From positions 434,001-498,000 of the forward strand of contig NZ_CP134609.1 of NCBI RefSeq assembly GCF_031844705.1: a stretch of DNA of 64,000 nucleotides, given 5' to 3'. This DNA comes from Streptomyces sp. ITFR-16. GTDB taxonomy: Bacteria; Actinomycetota; Actinomycetes; Streptomycetales; Streptomycetaceae. Positions within the stretch are counted from its first letter, which is position 1. Every line of letters begins with the position of its first letter. Position numbers and translations under genes: made by a program. The notes under the pieces are model-generated. The model saw only the letters and a program-made list of their open reading frames with translations, had not been told where the DNA came from and did no database searches. This document shows positions 1 through 8,154 of this stretch, in pieces.

Positions 1-1151
1 GGTACGTCCCAGTCCCCCTGCCGCAGGGTGGCCAGCGTGGTGGCGGGGACCACGACCAGGTCGGGCGCACCGGTCTCCACGGCCCGGACCAGGAGCGCCC
101 AGGCCGCGTCCCAGCGGGACCGGTCGGGCCGCTCGCGGACGGCGGCGACCACGCCGTCCAGCACGGCCTGCCGCAGATCGCCGCGCTCGGGCAGTTCGGC
201 GACCGCCGGGTCGGCGAGCAGCGTCTCCGGGTCCGGGAGGTCCATCCGGTCCATGCTCGCCAGCAGCTCCAGCCCCGGGCCGTCCCCGACCGCACCCCTG
301 ACCAGCAGGGACAGCACGTCGCGCGAGGCTTCGGCGGCGGTCGCGAAGGCGATGAGGCGCAGGGTCGTCTCCCAGCTCCGGGGCGAGGGCCAGGCGCCGC
401 CCCGGCGGGTCTCCCCGCTGGGCATCCGGTGGACGAGGGCGGGGCGCGCGGCGAGCAGCCCGCACACCGCCCGGCGGGCGAGGGCGACGGCCTGCGCGAG
501 CCGTTCGGGCGCGAGCCGGGGCAGGGTCGCGCGGGGCCAGGTCCCGCCGAGACCGCGCACGACGACCTCGTGGTCGTGGACCCACTGGAGGTGGACGAAG
601 CGGTTGGCCAGCGGCGGGCTGAGCTCCCAGCCGTCGGCCGCCGACGAGCGCGGGTTGGCGGCGGCCACGATCCTTACGCCGGGCGGCAGTTGGAGGGCGC
701 CGATCCGTCGTTCCAGGACGAGGCGGAGCAGGGCGGCCTGGACGGCGGGCGGTGCGGTGGACAGCTCGTCGAGGAACAGCAGCCCCCGCCCGGCACGCAC
801 CAGCCGCACCGCCCAGTCCGGCGGGGCCATCGGGACGCCCTGCCCGGCCGGGTCGTCCCCGACGACGGGCAGGCCGGAGAAGTCGGACGGTTCGTGCACG
901 CTGGCGATGACCGTGGTCAGCGGAAGGTCCAGGGACTCGGCGAGCTGGGTGAGGGCGGCGCTCTTGCCGATGCCCGGCTCGCCCCACAGAAGTACGGGCA
1001 GGTCGGCGGCGACGGCCAGGGTGAGGGCCTCCAGCTGGGTGTCGGGGCGGGGCTCGGTGGTGGTGTCGCGCAGGAGGGCCATGAGCTCGCCTGCGACGTC
1101 CAGTTGGGTGCGGAGGGCGCGCGCGGGCGCATCCGGAGTGCGTTTGGGCAT
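1..1151 (-). CDS. MoxR-type AAA+ ATPase (3' end outside window)
   Basis: The minus-strand frame opens at ATG 1151 (AGGTGA about 8 bases upstream) and runs off the left edge after about 383 codons. Walker A GEPGIGKS lies at residues 57-64 and Walker B LLFLDE at 124-129, followed by an AAANPRS sensor-1-like stretch. This is the MoxR class of AAA+ proteins, which act as chaperone-like ATPases, usually with a von Willebrand factor A partner; such a partner would lie beyond the window. It lies 84 bases downstream of the unrecognised gene at 1236-2654 and is probably co-transcribed with it. The family is clear; the client is unknown. Confidence 0.85.
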   Translation of the reverse strand, partial: MPKRTPDAPARALRTQLDVAGELMALLRDTTTEPRPDTQLEALTLAVAADLPVLLWGEPGIGKSAALTQLAESLDLPLTTVIASVHEPSDFSGLPVVGDDPAGQGVPMAPPDWAVRLVRAGRGLLFLDELSTAPPAVQAALLRLVLERRIGALQLPPGVRIVAAANPRSSAADGWELSPPLANRFVHLQWVHDHEVVVRGLGGTWPRATLPRLAPERLAQAVALARRAVCGLLAARPALVHRMPSGETRRGGAWPSPRSWETTLRLIAFATAAEASRDVLSLLVRGAVGDGPGLELLASMDRMDLPDPETLLADPAVAELPERGDLRQAVLDGVVAAVRERPDRSRWDAAWALLVRAVETGAPDLVVVPATTLATLRQGDWDV

Positions 1152-1235
1152 GTGTGATCACCTGTGGGGTCTCGGTGGGGCGTTGCGGAGTACGGAGTAC
1201 GCAGGGCATCGGCCGAGGGCGCGGGCGGGCCCGGG

Positions 1236-2654
1236 TCAGCCGTACGGGGTGTGGCGCACGCGGCGGCGCGGGTGCGGGTCCCGGGTGCGGCGGTTCGGCC
1301 GGAACCGGTCGGGTCCGGAGCCGATCAGGTCCGCCCGGAACAGGCCGTGGCTGATCCGCCGCAGCGCGGCGGTCTCCAGCTCGTCCCGCAGGGCGCCGCC
1401 GCGCAGGACCGCGCCGGGGCCCAGCAGCCCTTCGACGACGGCCAGGGCGCCGGTGATGTCGCCGTGGTCCAGGCGTTCGCGGACACCGTCGAGGCATTCC
1501 GGGCGGCGGTGCGCCTCGTCGATGGCCTGGAGGCAGGGCATCGGTGTCCCGGTCAGCGCCGCCAGGAGTTCCTCGCGGCGGATCTCGGCGGGGTCGTGGT
1601 CGAGCGGGACCAGTACCCCGTCCACCAGCCCGATCCGGTGCCGGGCTCCCCGGCATTCCACCGGGCGCGGCAGCCCCGCCGGGTCCGGGACGGCCGCCGG
1701 TCCGGCCGGAACATGACCCGGCAGCAGCGCGGCCACGACCAGGGGGTGCAGCCGGTCGGCGCCGATCGCCCCGGCCCGGATCAGCTCCAGGTCGGGCAGG
1801 GCCCAGGTCGCGGCGTCGGGCAGGACCGGCGGCAGGGCGGTGTGCTCCCCGGAAGCCTCCGCGAGGCTGAGCGCGGGTGTTCCCGGCCCGTCCTCGGAGC
1901 CGTCGCCGCGCAGGTCGAGGAGCAGCCGGCGGCGTCCGCCGAGCCGTACGGCGAACCGGCTCTCGGCCCGGGGTCCGGTCCCCAGCAGCAGGGCCGCCTC
2001 GGCCGCCCACCGGTCGACGGCGCAGCGCAGCCCCTCCGGCACCGCGTCCGAGAGGGCGGTGCCGGAGGTCGGGCCGTCCGCGCCGGGCGGCCGGTCGGCC
2101 CCGGACCGGACGCGCAGCTCTCCGGTCCGGCGCGCGTCCCAGAGGTGGCGGTGCAGGTCCAGGCGGAACCGGCGGCTGGGGCGGGGATGCGGATGGCGGC
2201 GGGCGGCGGCCTCCGCGCGGGCGGCCCGGGAGCCGTCCCACAGCGCGAGGCTGATCCGCTGGCCGGCGTCCGCCCAGGCGGGCGGCGTCCGCACCACGAG
2301 GAACACGGGGCCGCGGCGGTCCGGTTCCCCGGTCCCGTACCGTGCCAGGGCGATCGTCAGCCCCGGGCGCAGCAGCCCGTGCGGGGCGATCCTCGGCAGA
2401 TGCCAGCGCAGCAGGTCCGGTGCCAGATGGCGCAGGTCGGCCCGGATGCGGGCGGCGAGTTCCCGGCCGTGGGTGCGGGCCAGGGAGCGTGGACGGAGAT
2501 CGATGTCGATGCCGGCCGCGGCGCAGGCCCCGGCCCAGTCACCGGTACGCCGGCGTGCGGTCGCGGTCTCGATCATGGAGGGCGGCACGGCGAACTCGCG
2601 CACGCGCAGCCAGAAGGTGAGAAAAGGATCCCGATTCGCGTTCCGAGTGAGCAT
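1236..2654 (-). CDS. Uncharacterised protein upstream of MoxR ATPase
   Basis: A 472-residue protein that I do not recognise as a named family. It is Arg/Ala-rich, soluble-looking, and has no signal peptide or membrane segment. I chose ATG 2654 because AGGTGA sits about 7 bases upstream; a GTG two codons earlier is possible but lies almost on the ribosome site. It precedes the MoxR ATPase gene on the same strand. Genes in this position in actinobacterial MoxR/vWA loci often encode large lineage-specific partner proteins, so a role as a partner or substrate of the ATPase is an inference from position only. Confidence 0.65.
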   Translation of the reverse strand: MLTRNANRDPFLTFWLRVREFAVPPSMIETATARRRTGDWAGACAAAGIDIDLRPRSLARTHGRELAARIRADLRHLAPDLLRWHLPRIAPHGLLRPGLTIALARYGTGEPDRRGPVFLVVRTPPAWADAGQRISLALWDGSRAARAEAAARRHPHPRPSRRFRLDLHRHLWDARRTGELRVRSGADRPPGADGPTSGTALSDAVPEGLRCAVDRWAAEAALLLGTGPRAESRFAVRLGGRRRLLLDLRGDGSEDGPGTPALSLAEASGEHTALPPVLPDAATWALPDLELIRAGAIGADRLHPLVVAALLPGHVPAGPAAVPDPAGLPRPVECRGARHRIGLVDGVLVPLDHDPAEIRREELLAALTGTPMPCLQAIDEAHRRPECLDGVRERLDHGDITGALAVVEGLLGPGAVLRGGALRDELETAALRRISHGLFRADLIGSGPDRFRPNRRTRDPHPRRRVRHTPYG

Positions 2655-2760
2655 CAGCACTCACCTTGCGCGGCCGGATCCTCCCATCTGAGAACAGTGT
2701 GAGTCGTCATCGCGGGCAGCCTAGCGCCGTGTCCCCCACGTCCGCCAGGCAATTACGGCC

Positions 2761-2793
2761 GGGGCGGGCGCGGCGGTCAGCCGCGCCCGCCCC
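2761..2793 (-). terminator. Rho-independent-type hairpin after the monooxygenase operon
   Basis: Perfect 14-bp inverted repeat (GGGGCGGGCGCGGC, loop GGTCA) starting 11 bases past the stop of the last minus-strand monooxygenase gene. There is no clear U-tract, as is common in Streptomyces. Confidence 0.6.
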
Positions 2794-2804
2794 GTGACCT
2801 CATC

Positions 2805-3938
2805 TCATCGCCGCCGCCACTCCTCGGCCAGCAGTTCGTAGGACCGCACCCGGTCCGCGTGGTCGTGGGTGATGGTGGTGATGAGCAACTCGTCCGCGCC
2901 CGTGGCCTCCTGAAGGCGTTCCAGGCCGTCGGCGACCCGCCCCGGCGAGCCGACGAACTGGGTGTCGACGCGGTCCGCGACCAGCTCCCGGTCCGCGTCG
3001 GTCCACGGATGGGCGCGGGCCTCGTCCGGTGTGGGGAAGGCGATGGCGCCCTCGCCCGAGCGGATGCTGCGGACCCAGGGACCGTACCCCGTGGCCAGTT
3101 CGCGGGCCGTCTCGTCGTCCTCGGCCACCACCACGTCGGCGGAGACGCTGACGTACGGCTTGCCGAGCTCGTCGGACGGCCGGAACGCGGCACGGTAGCC
3201 CTCGGCCGCCTCCAGCACGGTCGCCGGGCTGACGTGGTAATTGGCGGCGAAGCGGAGCCCGTTGCGGCCGGCGACATCGGCGCTCTGGCCGCCGCTGCTG
3301 CCCAGGATCCACACCTGGAGGTCGGCCCCCTCGCCGGGGACGGCGTGTGCCTCGATGCCGTCGGCCGACCGGTAGGTGCCGCCCAGGAGCGCGAGGATGT
3401 CGTCGACCTGCTCGCCGTAGTCCTGCGACTCGGCGCCCGGCAGGTGCAGGAGCCGGTGCTGGAGTGCGAATCTCGGCGAGCCCAGCAGATGGGCGAAGGA
3501 GAACCGCTCCGGGATCTTCAGGCCGTTGGGGGTGAGGCCGTCGACGACCGGGATGGTGGTCGGCGCGGGCGCGGGCGCTTCCTTGTGTCCGGGGGCACGG
3601 CCGCCGGAGCGCCCGAGGCCCAGGTCGAGCCGGCCGGGGTGCAGGGCGTCGATGAGGCCGAACTCCTCGACGGTCGACAGGGCGGTGCGGTGGCCCAGCT
3701 GGACGGCTCCGGAGCCGATCCTGATCGTCGAGGTCGCGGACGCCGTCAGTGCCAGGACGACGGCGGGCGAGGTGCCGGCCACGCCCGGGTTGAGGTGGTG
3801 CTCGGCGAACCAGTAGCGGGCGTAGCCGGCCCGCTCGGTCCGCTGGGCCAGGTCGATCGTGTGGCGCAGGGCGTCGGCGGCCGTGGATCCGGACGGGACC
3901 GGGACGAGGTCGAGGACACCGAGAGGGATACGGGACAT
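2805..3938 (-). CDS. LLM-class flavin-dependent oxidoreductase (MsnO8-like)
   Basis: Bacterial luciferase-like TIM-barrel monooxygenase of 377 residues, expected to use reduced FMN and O2. Typical features are the N-terminal strand followed by RYWFAEHH, the TSTIRIGSGAVQLGHR stretch and the HPGRLDLGLGRSGG phosphate-loop-like segment. ATG 3938 was chosen over an upstream in-frame ATG because GAGGAGC stands 9 bases before it and the family motif starts directly after. It is the last gene of a four-gene minus-strand operon, 13 bases after the preceding stop. The organosulfur substrate is inferred from the operon and its Cys leader peptide, not from the protein itself. Confidence 0.85.
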   Translation of the reverse strand: MSRIPLGVLDLVPVPSGSTAADALRHTIDLAQRTERAGYARYWFAEHHLNPGVAGTSPAVVLALTASATSTIRIGSGAVQLGHRTALSTVEEFGLIDALHPGRLDLGLGRSGGRAPGHKEAPAPAPTTIPVVDGLTPNGLKIPERFSFAHLLGSPRFALQHRLLHLPGAESQDYGEQVDDILALLGGTYRSADGIEAHAVPGEGADLQVWILGSSGGQSADVAGRNGLRFAANYHVSPATVLEAAEGYRAAFRPSDELGKPYVSVSADVVVAEDDETARELATGYGPWVRSIRSGEGAIAFPTPDEARAHPWTDADRELVADRVDTQFVGSPGRVADGLERLQEATGADELLITTITHDHADRVRSYELLAEEWRRR

Positions 3939-3951
3939 GGTCGGGTGCTCC

Positions 3952-5073
3952 TCAGCCGGTCGTCGGGAGGAAGGCGGGGCCGCGGTCATCGGCGGGTCCG
4001 GCCGCCTCGGCGCCCTCGGCGAGGACCGGGGCCCAGGCGAACGGCGGGTCGGGGATCTCCCGGCGCAGCACGGGCGCCACCTCGGACTGGAAGCGTTCGA
4101 GGGAGGCCCGGTGCTGGGCGTCGGTGAGGCCGCCCGCGTCCGCGTGCAGGTGCAGGACGGTGTGCCCGAACTGCTCGTGGTAGCGGTGCACCTTCTCGAT
4201 CACCTGCTGCGGGCTGCCGATCAGCGCGGAGCTGCGCTCGACGAAGTCCTCCAGGGTCGGGAACACCGGCTCGACGCCCAGCCGCTTCTGGAAGCCGAGA
4301 TAGCCCTCGAAGACCGGCCGGTAGGCGGCGACGGCCTCCTGGGAGGTCCGGGCGGTGTAGAAGCCCGCCGATCCCGCGCCGACCGTGGCCAGGGCCGGGT
4401 CGTGGCCGTAGTGCTCCCACCGCTGACGGTAGTAGCGGATCAGCTCGGCGTACGGCTCGATCGGGTTGGTGACGTTCGCCGAGAAGAGCGGATCGCCGTA
4501 GCGCGCGGCCAGGTCGACCGACTCACGGCTGGTGGCGCTGCCGTGCCACACCCGGACGGGCCGCTGGTAGGGCCTCGGCCAGACCTCGGCCTCGACCAGC
4601 CCGGGGCGGAAGCGGGGCGACGCGGTCACCTTGTCCTGGCGCCAGATCTGCCGGAACAGCTCGTAGCTCTCGGCGTTGCGGTCCCACTGGTCCTCGGCCG
4701 TGACGTGGAACAGGTCGCGCTGGGCGGTCCCGTTGCCCTTGCCGATGATGAGTTCGAGGCGGCCGCCGGAGAGGTGGTCGAGCGTGGCGTAGTCCTCGTA
4801 GGCGCGCACCGGGTCCAGCAGGCTGAGTGTGGTGACGGCGGTGAACAGCCGGATGCGGGAGGTGAGTGCGGCGATGTGGCTGAGCACGACCGGGGGCGAG
4901 GAGGAGATGAACGGCCGCTCGTGCCGCTCTCCGACGCCGAAGCCGTCGAAGCCGAGCTCCTCGGCGAGGACCGCGTTGTCGATCACCTCGCGGAAGCGTT
5001 CGCCGGTCGGCTTCAGGACGCCGGTCACCGGGTCCGGGGCGTGCACGATGAGGGTGATGGCCAGGAACTTCAT
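3952..5073 (-). CDS. LLM-class flavin-dependent oxidoreductase
   Basis: A 373-residue luciferase-like monooxygenase. It has the GFGVGERHERPF motif near residue 50, SRIRLFTAVTTLSLLDPVRA, and LSGGRLELIIGKGNG, which are hallmarks of the FMN-binding barrel. Its ATG overlaps the preceding stop as ATGA (5070-5073), so translation is coupled. It is the third gene of the four-gene monooxygenase operon. The substrate is unknown; a sulfonate, sulfone or thioether is plausible from context. There is no membrane or export signal. Confidence 0.85.
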   Translation of the reverse strand: MKFLAITLIVHAPDPVTGVLKPTGERFREVIDNAVLAEELGFDGFGVGERHERPFISSSPPVVLSHIAALTSRIRLFTAVTTLSLLDPVRAYEDYATLDHLSGGRLELIIGKGNGTAQRDLFHVTAEDQWDRNAESYELFRQIWRQDKVTASPRFRPGLVEAEVWPRPYQRPVRVWHGSATSRESVDLAARYGDPLFSANVTNPIEPYAELIRYYRQRWEHYGHDPALATVGAGSAGFYTARTSQEAVAAYRPVFEGYLGFQKRLGVEPVFPTLEDFVERSSALIGSPQQVIEKVHRYHEQFGHTVLHLHADAGGLTDAQHRASLERFQSEVAPVLRREIPDPPFAWAPVLAEGAEAAGPADDRGPAFLPTTG

Positions 5074-6473
5074 GACGCCACCCGCCCGGCCCGGGCGTGG
5101 TCGGGATGGGCGAGGCCCAGGTGGTCGCGCAGGGTCGTGCCCTCGTACTCCGTACGGAAGACGCCCCGTTCCTGGAGCAGCGGGACCACGGTGTCGGCGA
5201 AGACGTCCAGCCCGCCGGGGGTGATGTGCGGGACGAGGATGAATCCGTCGGCGGCGTCGGCCTGGACGAAGTCGTCGATGGTGGCGGCGACGGTGGCCGG
5301 TGAGCCGACGAAGGACTGCCGGTTGCCGGTCTCGACGACGAGGTCGCGGATCGACCAGTTCTTGGCCGCCGCCAGCTCCCGCCACTCCCGGGCGGTGGCC
5401 AGGGGGTCGCGGTACATCCGCACCTGGGCACGGCCGCGCGCGATGGTGTGTTCGCCGGGGTCCGGGTCGATGTCGGGCAGTGGTCCTTCCGGGTCGTAGC
5501 CGGACAGATCGCGGTTCCAGACGAATTCGAGGTGCTTGATCGCGGTGGCGCCGCTGACCTGCTGCCGGCGTACCTCGCGGGCCAGTTCCTGCGCCTCGGC
5601 GTCCGTGTCCCCGAGGACGAAGGTCGCGGCGGGCAGGATCAGCAGCTGGTCGGGGGTGCGGCCGTGGCGGGCGAGGCGGCCCTTGACGTCCGTGTAGAAC
5701 GCCTGGCCCTCCTTGAGGGTGCTGTACCGGCTGAAGATCGCGTCGGCGCCCTGGGCGGCGAACTCGCGTCCCTCGTCGGAGTCGCCCGCCTGGAAGATCA
5801 CCGGGCGGCCCTGCGGGCTGCGCGGGACGTTGAACCGCCCCTCGATGCCGAAGTGCCGGCCCTGGTGGGCGAAGGCTCCGGCCCGCGCGTCCCGCAGGAA
5901 GGTGCCGGCCTCCTGGTCCGCGACGATCTCGTCGCCGCGCCAGGAGTCGAAGAGTTCGTTCGCGGTGGCCAGGAACTCCTTGGCCCGGGAGTAGCGCTCC
6001 TCCTGCGGGAGGAATCCGCCCCGGCGGAAGTTCTCGCCGGTGAAGGCGTCCCACGAGGTGACGACGTTCCACGCGGCGCGCCCGCCCGAGAGGTGGTCGA
6101 GGCTGGCGAACTGGCGGGCCACCTCGTAGGGCTCGTTGAAGGTGGAGTTGATGGTGCCGGTCAGGCCGAGGTGTTCGGTGACGGCGGCCAGGGCGGACAG
6201 CACGGTGAAGGTGTCGGGGCGCCCCACCACGTCCAGGTCGTAGATCTTCCCGCCCTGTTCGCGCAGTCTCAGCCCCTCGGCGAGGAACAGGAAGTCGAAC
6301 TTGGCACGTTCGGCGGTGCGGGCGAAGTGGGCGAAGGAGCTGAACTCGACGTGGCTGCCCGCGGCGGGGTCGCTCCAGACGGTGGTGTTGTTGACGCCGG
6401 GGAAGTGCGCGGCGAGATGGATCTGCTTGCGCGGCCTGCCGCTGCGGTGGCCTGCGCCGTTGTCGGTGCTCAT
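5070..6473 (-). CDS. NtaA/SnaA/DszA-family FMN-dependent monooxygenase
   Basis: A 467-residue member of the nitrilotriacetate / dimethylsulfide / dibenzothiophene-sulfone monooxygenase family. It shows the family's long N-terminal block (AEGLRLRE, IYDLDVVGRPD), LSGGRAAWNVVTSWD and the PVIFQAGDSDEGREFAA segment. Enzymes of this family need FMNH2 from a separate reductase; no dedicated reductase gene is visible nearby. ATG 6473 has GGAGG upstream and lies 18 bases after the previous stop. A close paralogue is at 29621-30985 in the second organosulfur cluster, which supports a shared role in cleaving C-S bonds. Confidence 0.88.
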   Translation of the reverse strand: MSTDNGAGHRSGRPRKQIHLAAHFPGVNNTTVWSDPAAGSHVEFSSFAHFARTAERAKFDFLFLAEGLRLREQGGKIYDLDVVGRPDTFTVLSALAAVTEHLGLTGTINSTFNEPYEVARQFASLDHLSGGRAAWNVVTSWDAFTGENFRRGGFLPQEERYSRAKEFLATANELFDSWRGDEIVADQEAGTFLRDARAGAFAHQGRHFGIEGRFNVPRSPQGRPVIFQAGDSDEGREFAAQGADAIFSRYSTLKEGQAFYTDVKGRLARHGRTPDQLLILPAATFVLGDTDAEAQELAREVRRQQVSGATAIKHLEFVWNRDLSGYDPEGPLPDIDPDPGEHTIARGRAQVRMYRDPLATAREWRELAAAKNWSIRDLVVETGNRQSFVGSPATVAATIDDFVQADAADGFILVPHITPGGLDVFADTVVPLLQERGVFRTEYEGTTLRDHLGLAHPDHARAGRVAS

Positions 6474-6491
6474 GTCGGTGGTCCCTCCGGC

Positions 6492-7718
6492 TCAGGCGGT
6501 GGCGTAGCGGTTGGCGGGGCGGGAGAGCCCGAGCAGCCCGCGCAGGGTGTCGGCCTCGTAGGCGGTCCGGAAGGCGCCGCGTCGCTGGAGTTCGGGCACC
6601 AGGCCGCGGGTGATCGCCTGCAGATCGTGGCCGATCACGGCCGGCCGCAGCCGGAAGCCGGTCAGCCCGGCCTCGCGGCGCTCCAGGAGGAGGTCGGCCA
6701 GGTCCGCGGGGGTGCCGGTGAAGATCTGCGCGTCGCTGGTGTACGGGTGTCCGGCGAGGCCGTCCAGCCGGTCCCGGCGGTCCGCCGCGGCGGCGGGGTC
6801 GTCGTCGAGGAAGACCACGAGGTCCCCGAAGATGTGCGGGGCCTCGCCGTCCCGGCCCGAGGCCGCGTGCTCGGTGCGGATCTCGTCGGTGATCGCGCGG
6901 GCCTGGTCGTTGTCGTGCGGGGTGATGTAGCCGAGGTCCGTGGAGCGGGCGACCAGCCGGAAGGGCAGCCGCTGGTGCGCCAGGGCGCTGACGAGGGGCT
7001 GGCCCTGGGGCGGCCGGGGGGTGATGGAGGGGCCCTTGACGCTGAAGTGGCGGCCCTCGAAGTCGATGTAGTGGAGCTTGTCGCGGTCGACGAACCGGCC
7101 CGTGGCGACGTCCCGGATCTCCGCGTCGTCCTCCCAGCTGTCCCACAGGCGGCGGACCGCCTCCACGTAGTCGCCTGCCTCCTCGAAGAGTTCGGCGGTC
7201 AGCTCCCGTACGGCCGGGGTGTCCAGGTCCTCGATGCGGAAGGGCGGGAACGTACGGCGGCCGAAGTGGGCCGCCTCGTTCTGCCTGGCCGAGACCTGGA
7301 CGCGGACGCCGGCCCGGCCCGTGCTGACGTAGTCGAGCGTGGCGATGGCCTTGGATATGTGGAACGGCTCGGTGTGGGTGGTGATCACGGTCGGGACGAG
7401 GCCGATGTGCCGGGTGAGCGGGGCGACCCGGGCCGCGATGAGCACCGCGTCGAGCCGGCCGCGTTCCTGGTCGGTGCGGTCGTCGGGCTCGGTGGGGTGC
7501 GAGGACTGGAGCCCGAGGGCGTCCTCGATCGTCACGAAGTCCAGGAGTCCGCGCTCGGCCTCGGCGACGAGGTCGGCCCAGTACGCGGCGGTGAGCAGCT
7601 CGGCTGGGCGGGCGGACGGCTCGCGCCAGGCCGCCGGGTGCCAGCCGGCGCCGTTGAGCGCGACGGCGAGGTGGAGGGGTGCGGACAGGGGAGGGTACAG
7701 CGATGGCGATGCGGACAC
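6492..7718 (-). CDS. LLM-class monooxygenase, first gene of sulfur operon
   Basis: A 408-residue luciferase-like protein opening with GTG 7718 (GGAAGG about 11 bases upstream). It contains the GLVPTVITTHTEPFHISKAIATLDYVS region and a DLxPAVIGHDLQAI-like C-terminal segment typical of the partner that accompanies NtaA-type enzymes. It is the promoter-proximal gene of the operon, 74 bases downstream of a Cys-ended leader peptide (7793-7879). The paralogue at 30996-32114 occupies the same position in the second cluster (leader, this type, then NtaA type), so the two-gene module is duplicated in the window. Confidence 0.87.
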   Translation of the reverse strand: MSASPSLYPPLSAPLHLAVALNGAGWHPAAWREPSARPAELLTAAYWADLVAEAERGLLDFVTIEDALGLQSSHPTEPDDRTDQERGRLDAVLIAARVAPLTRHIGLVPTVITTHTEPFHISKAIATLDYVSTGRAGVRVQVSARQNEAAHFGRRTFPPFRIEDLDTPAVRELTAELFEEAGDYVEAVRRLWDSWEDDAEIRDVATGRFVDRDKLHYIDFEGRHFSVKGPSITPRPPQGQPLVSALAHQRLPFRLVARSTDLGYITPHDNDQARAITDEIRTEHAASGRDGEAPHIFGDLVVFLDDDPAAAADRRDRLDGLAGHPYTSDAQIFTGTPADLADLLLERREAGLTGFRLRPAVIGHDLQAITRGLVPELQRRGAFRTAYEADTLRGLLGLSRPANRYATA

Positions 7719-7792
7719 GGAGAGTGTGCCTTCCTGATCGACCGTGGATGATCACCGCGCCTCGTCGGGAGGGTCGGCGTCGTGACAACGGG

Positions 7793-7879
7793 TCAGGAAC
7801 AACAGAGCGCGCCGGCCACGCGCTGGAGGTCGATGTGGGGCCGGGAGTAGAGATGGACGCGGCGGCGCGGGGCCAGCAC
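7793..7879 (-). CDS. Cys-ended leader peptide (uORF) of monooxygenase operon
   Basis: A 28-codon frame from GTG 7879 to TGA 7793. Its C-terminal half reads SRPHIDLQRVAGALCCS, the signature of the short leader peptides found ahead of actinobacterial sulfur genes. The two adjacent Cys codons stand directly before the last residue and stop, as expected for ribosome-mediated sensing of cysteine. An in-frame GTG seven codons upstream (7900) is an alternative start. It lies 74 bases upstream of the first monooxygenase gene. The regulation is inferred from known polycysteine leader peptides and was not measured. Confidence 0.75.
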   Translation of the reverse strand: MLAPRRRVHLYSRPHIDLQRVAGALCCS

Positions 7880-8007
7880 CCTGACGGGCGGGCAAGTCAC
7901 CGGTGGCACGACCGTCGCCTCCGCTCCTGGGCCCGGCGGGCCCGGGGGCCTCGCACTCTCACGGAACCCGGACGGGAACCGCCCGGTCGTCCTATGACCT
8001 GCCCGGA

Positions 8008-8036
8008 ACGCTACGCGCGAGGCAAGCTCCGCGCAA
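8008..8036 (-). promoter_or_regulatory. Candidate promoter of monooxygenase operon
   Basis: On the minus strand TTGCGC (8036-8031) and TAGCGT (8013-8008) are separated by exactly 17 bases, a plausible housekeeping-sigma promoter. It would give a 5' leader of roughly 100 bases before the leader peptide. The rest of the 7880-8154 gap holds no other gene. Confidence 0.4.
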
Positions 8037-8154
8037 TGTCCCGCAGTTCATGAGGATCATGACCGTGCTCACACGGTCGTGACGTCCAACAACGGGGCCG
8101 CGCCGTCTGTTCCGCCGGCGGGGAGGAAATTTCTGCTTCCCGCGGCGCCCCGTT

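Noticed and set aside
3952..7788. A 1278-codon open frame on the minus strand running through three monooxygenase genes
   Set aside because: Only its last 373 codons encode a recognisable protein; the rest is Arg/Pro-rich sequence in the wrong frame of genes with clear family motifs, an effect of high GC.
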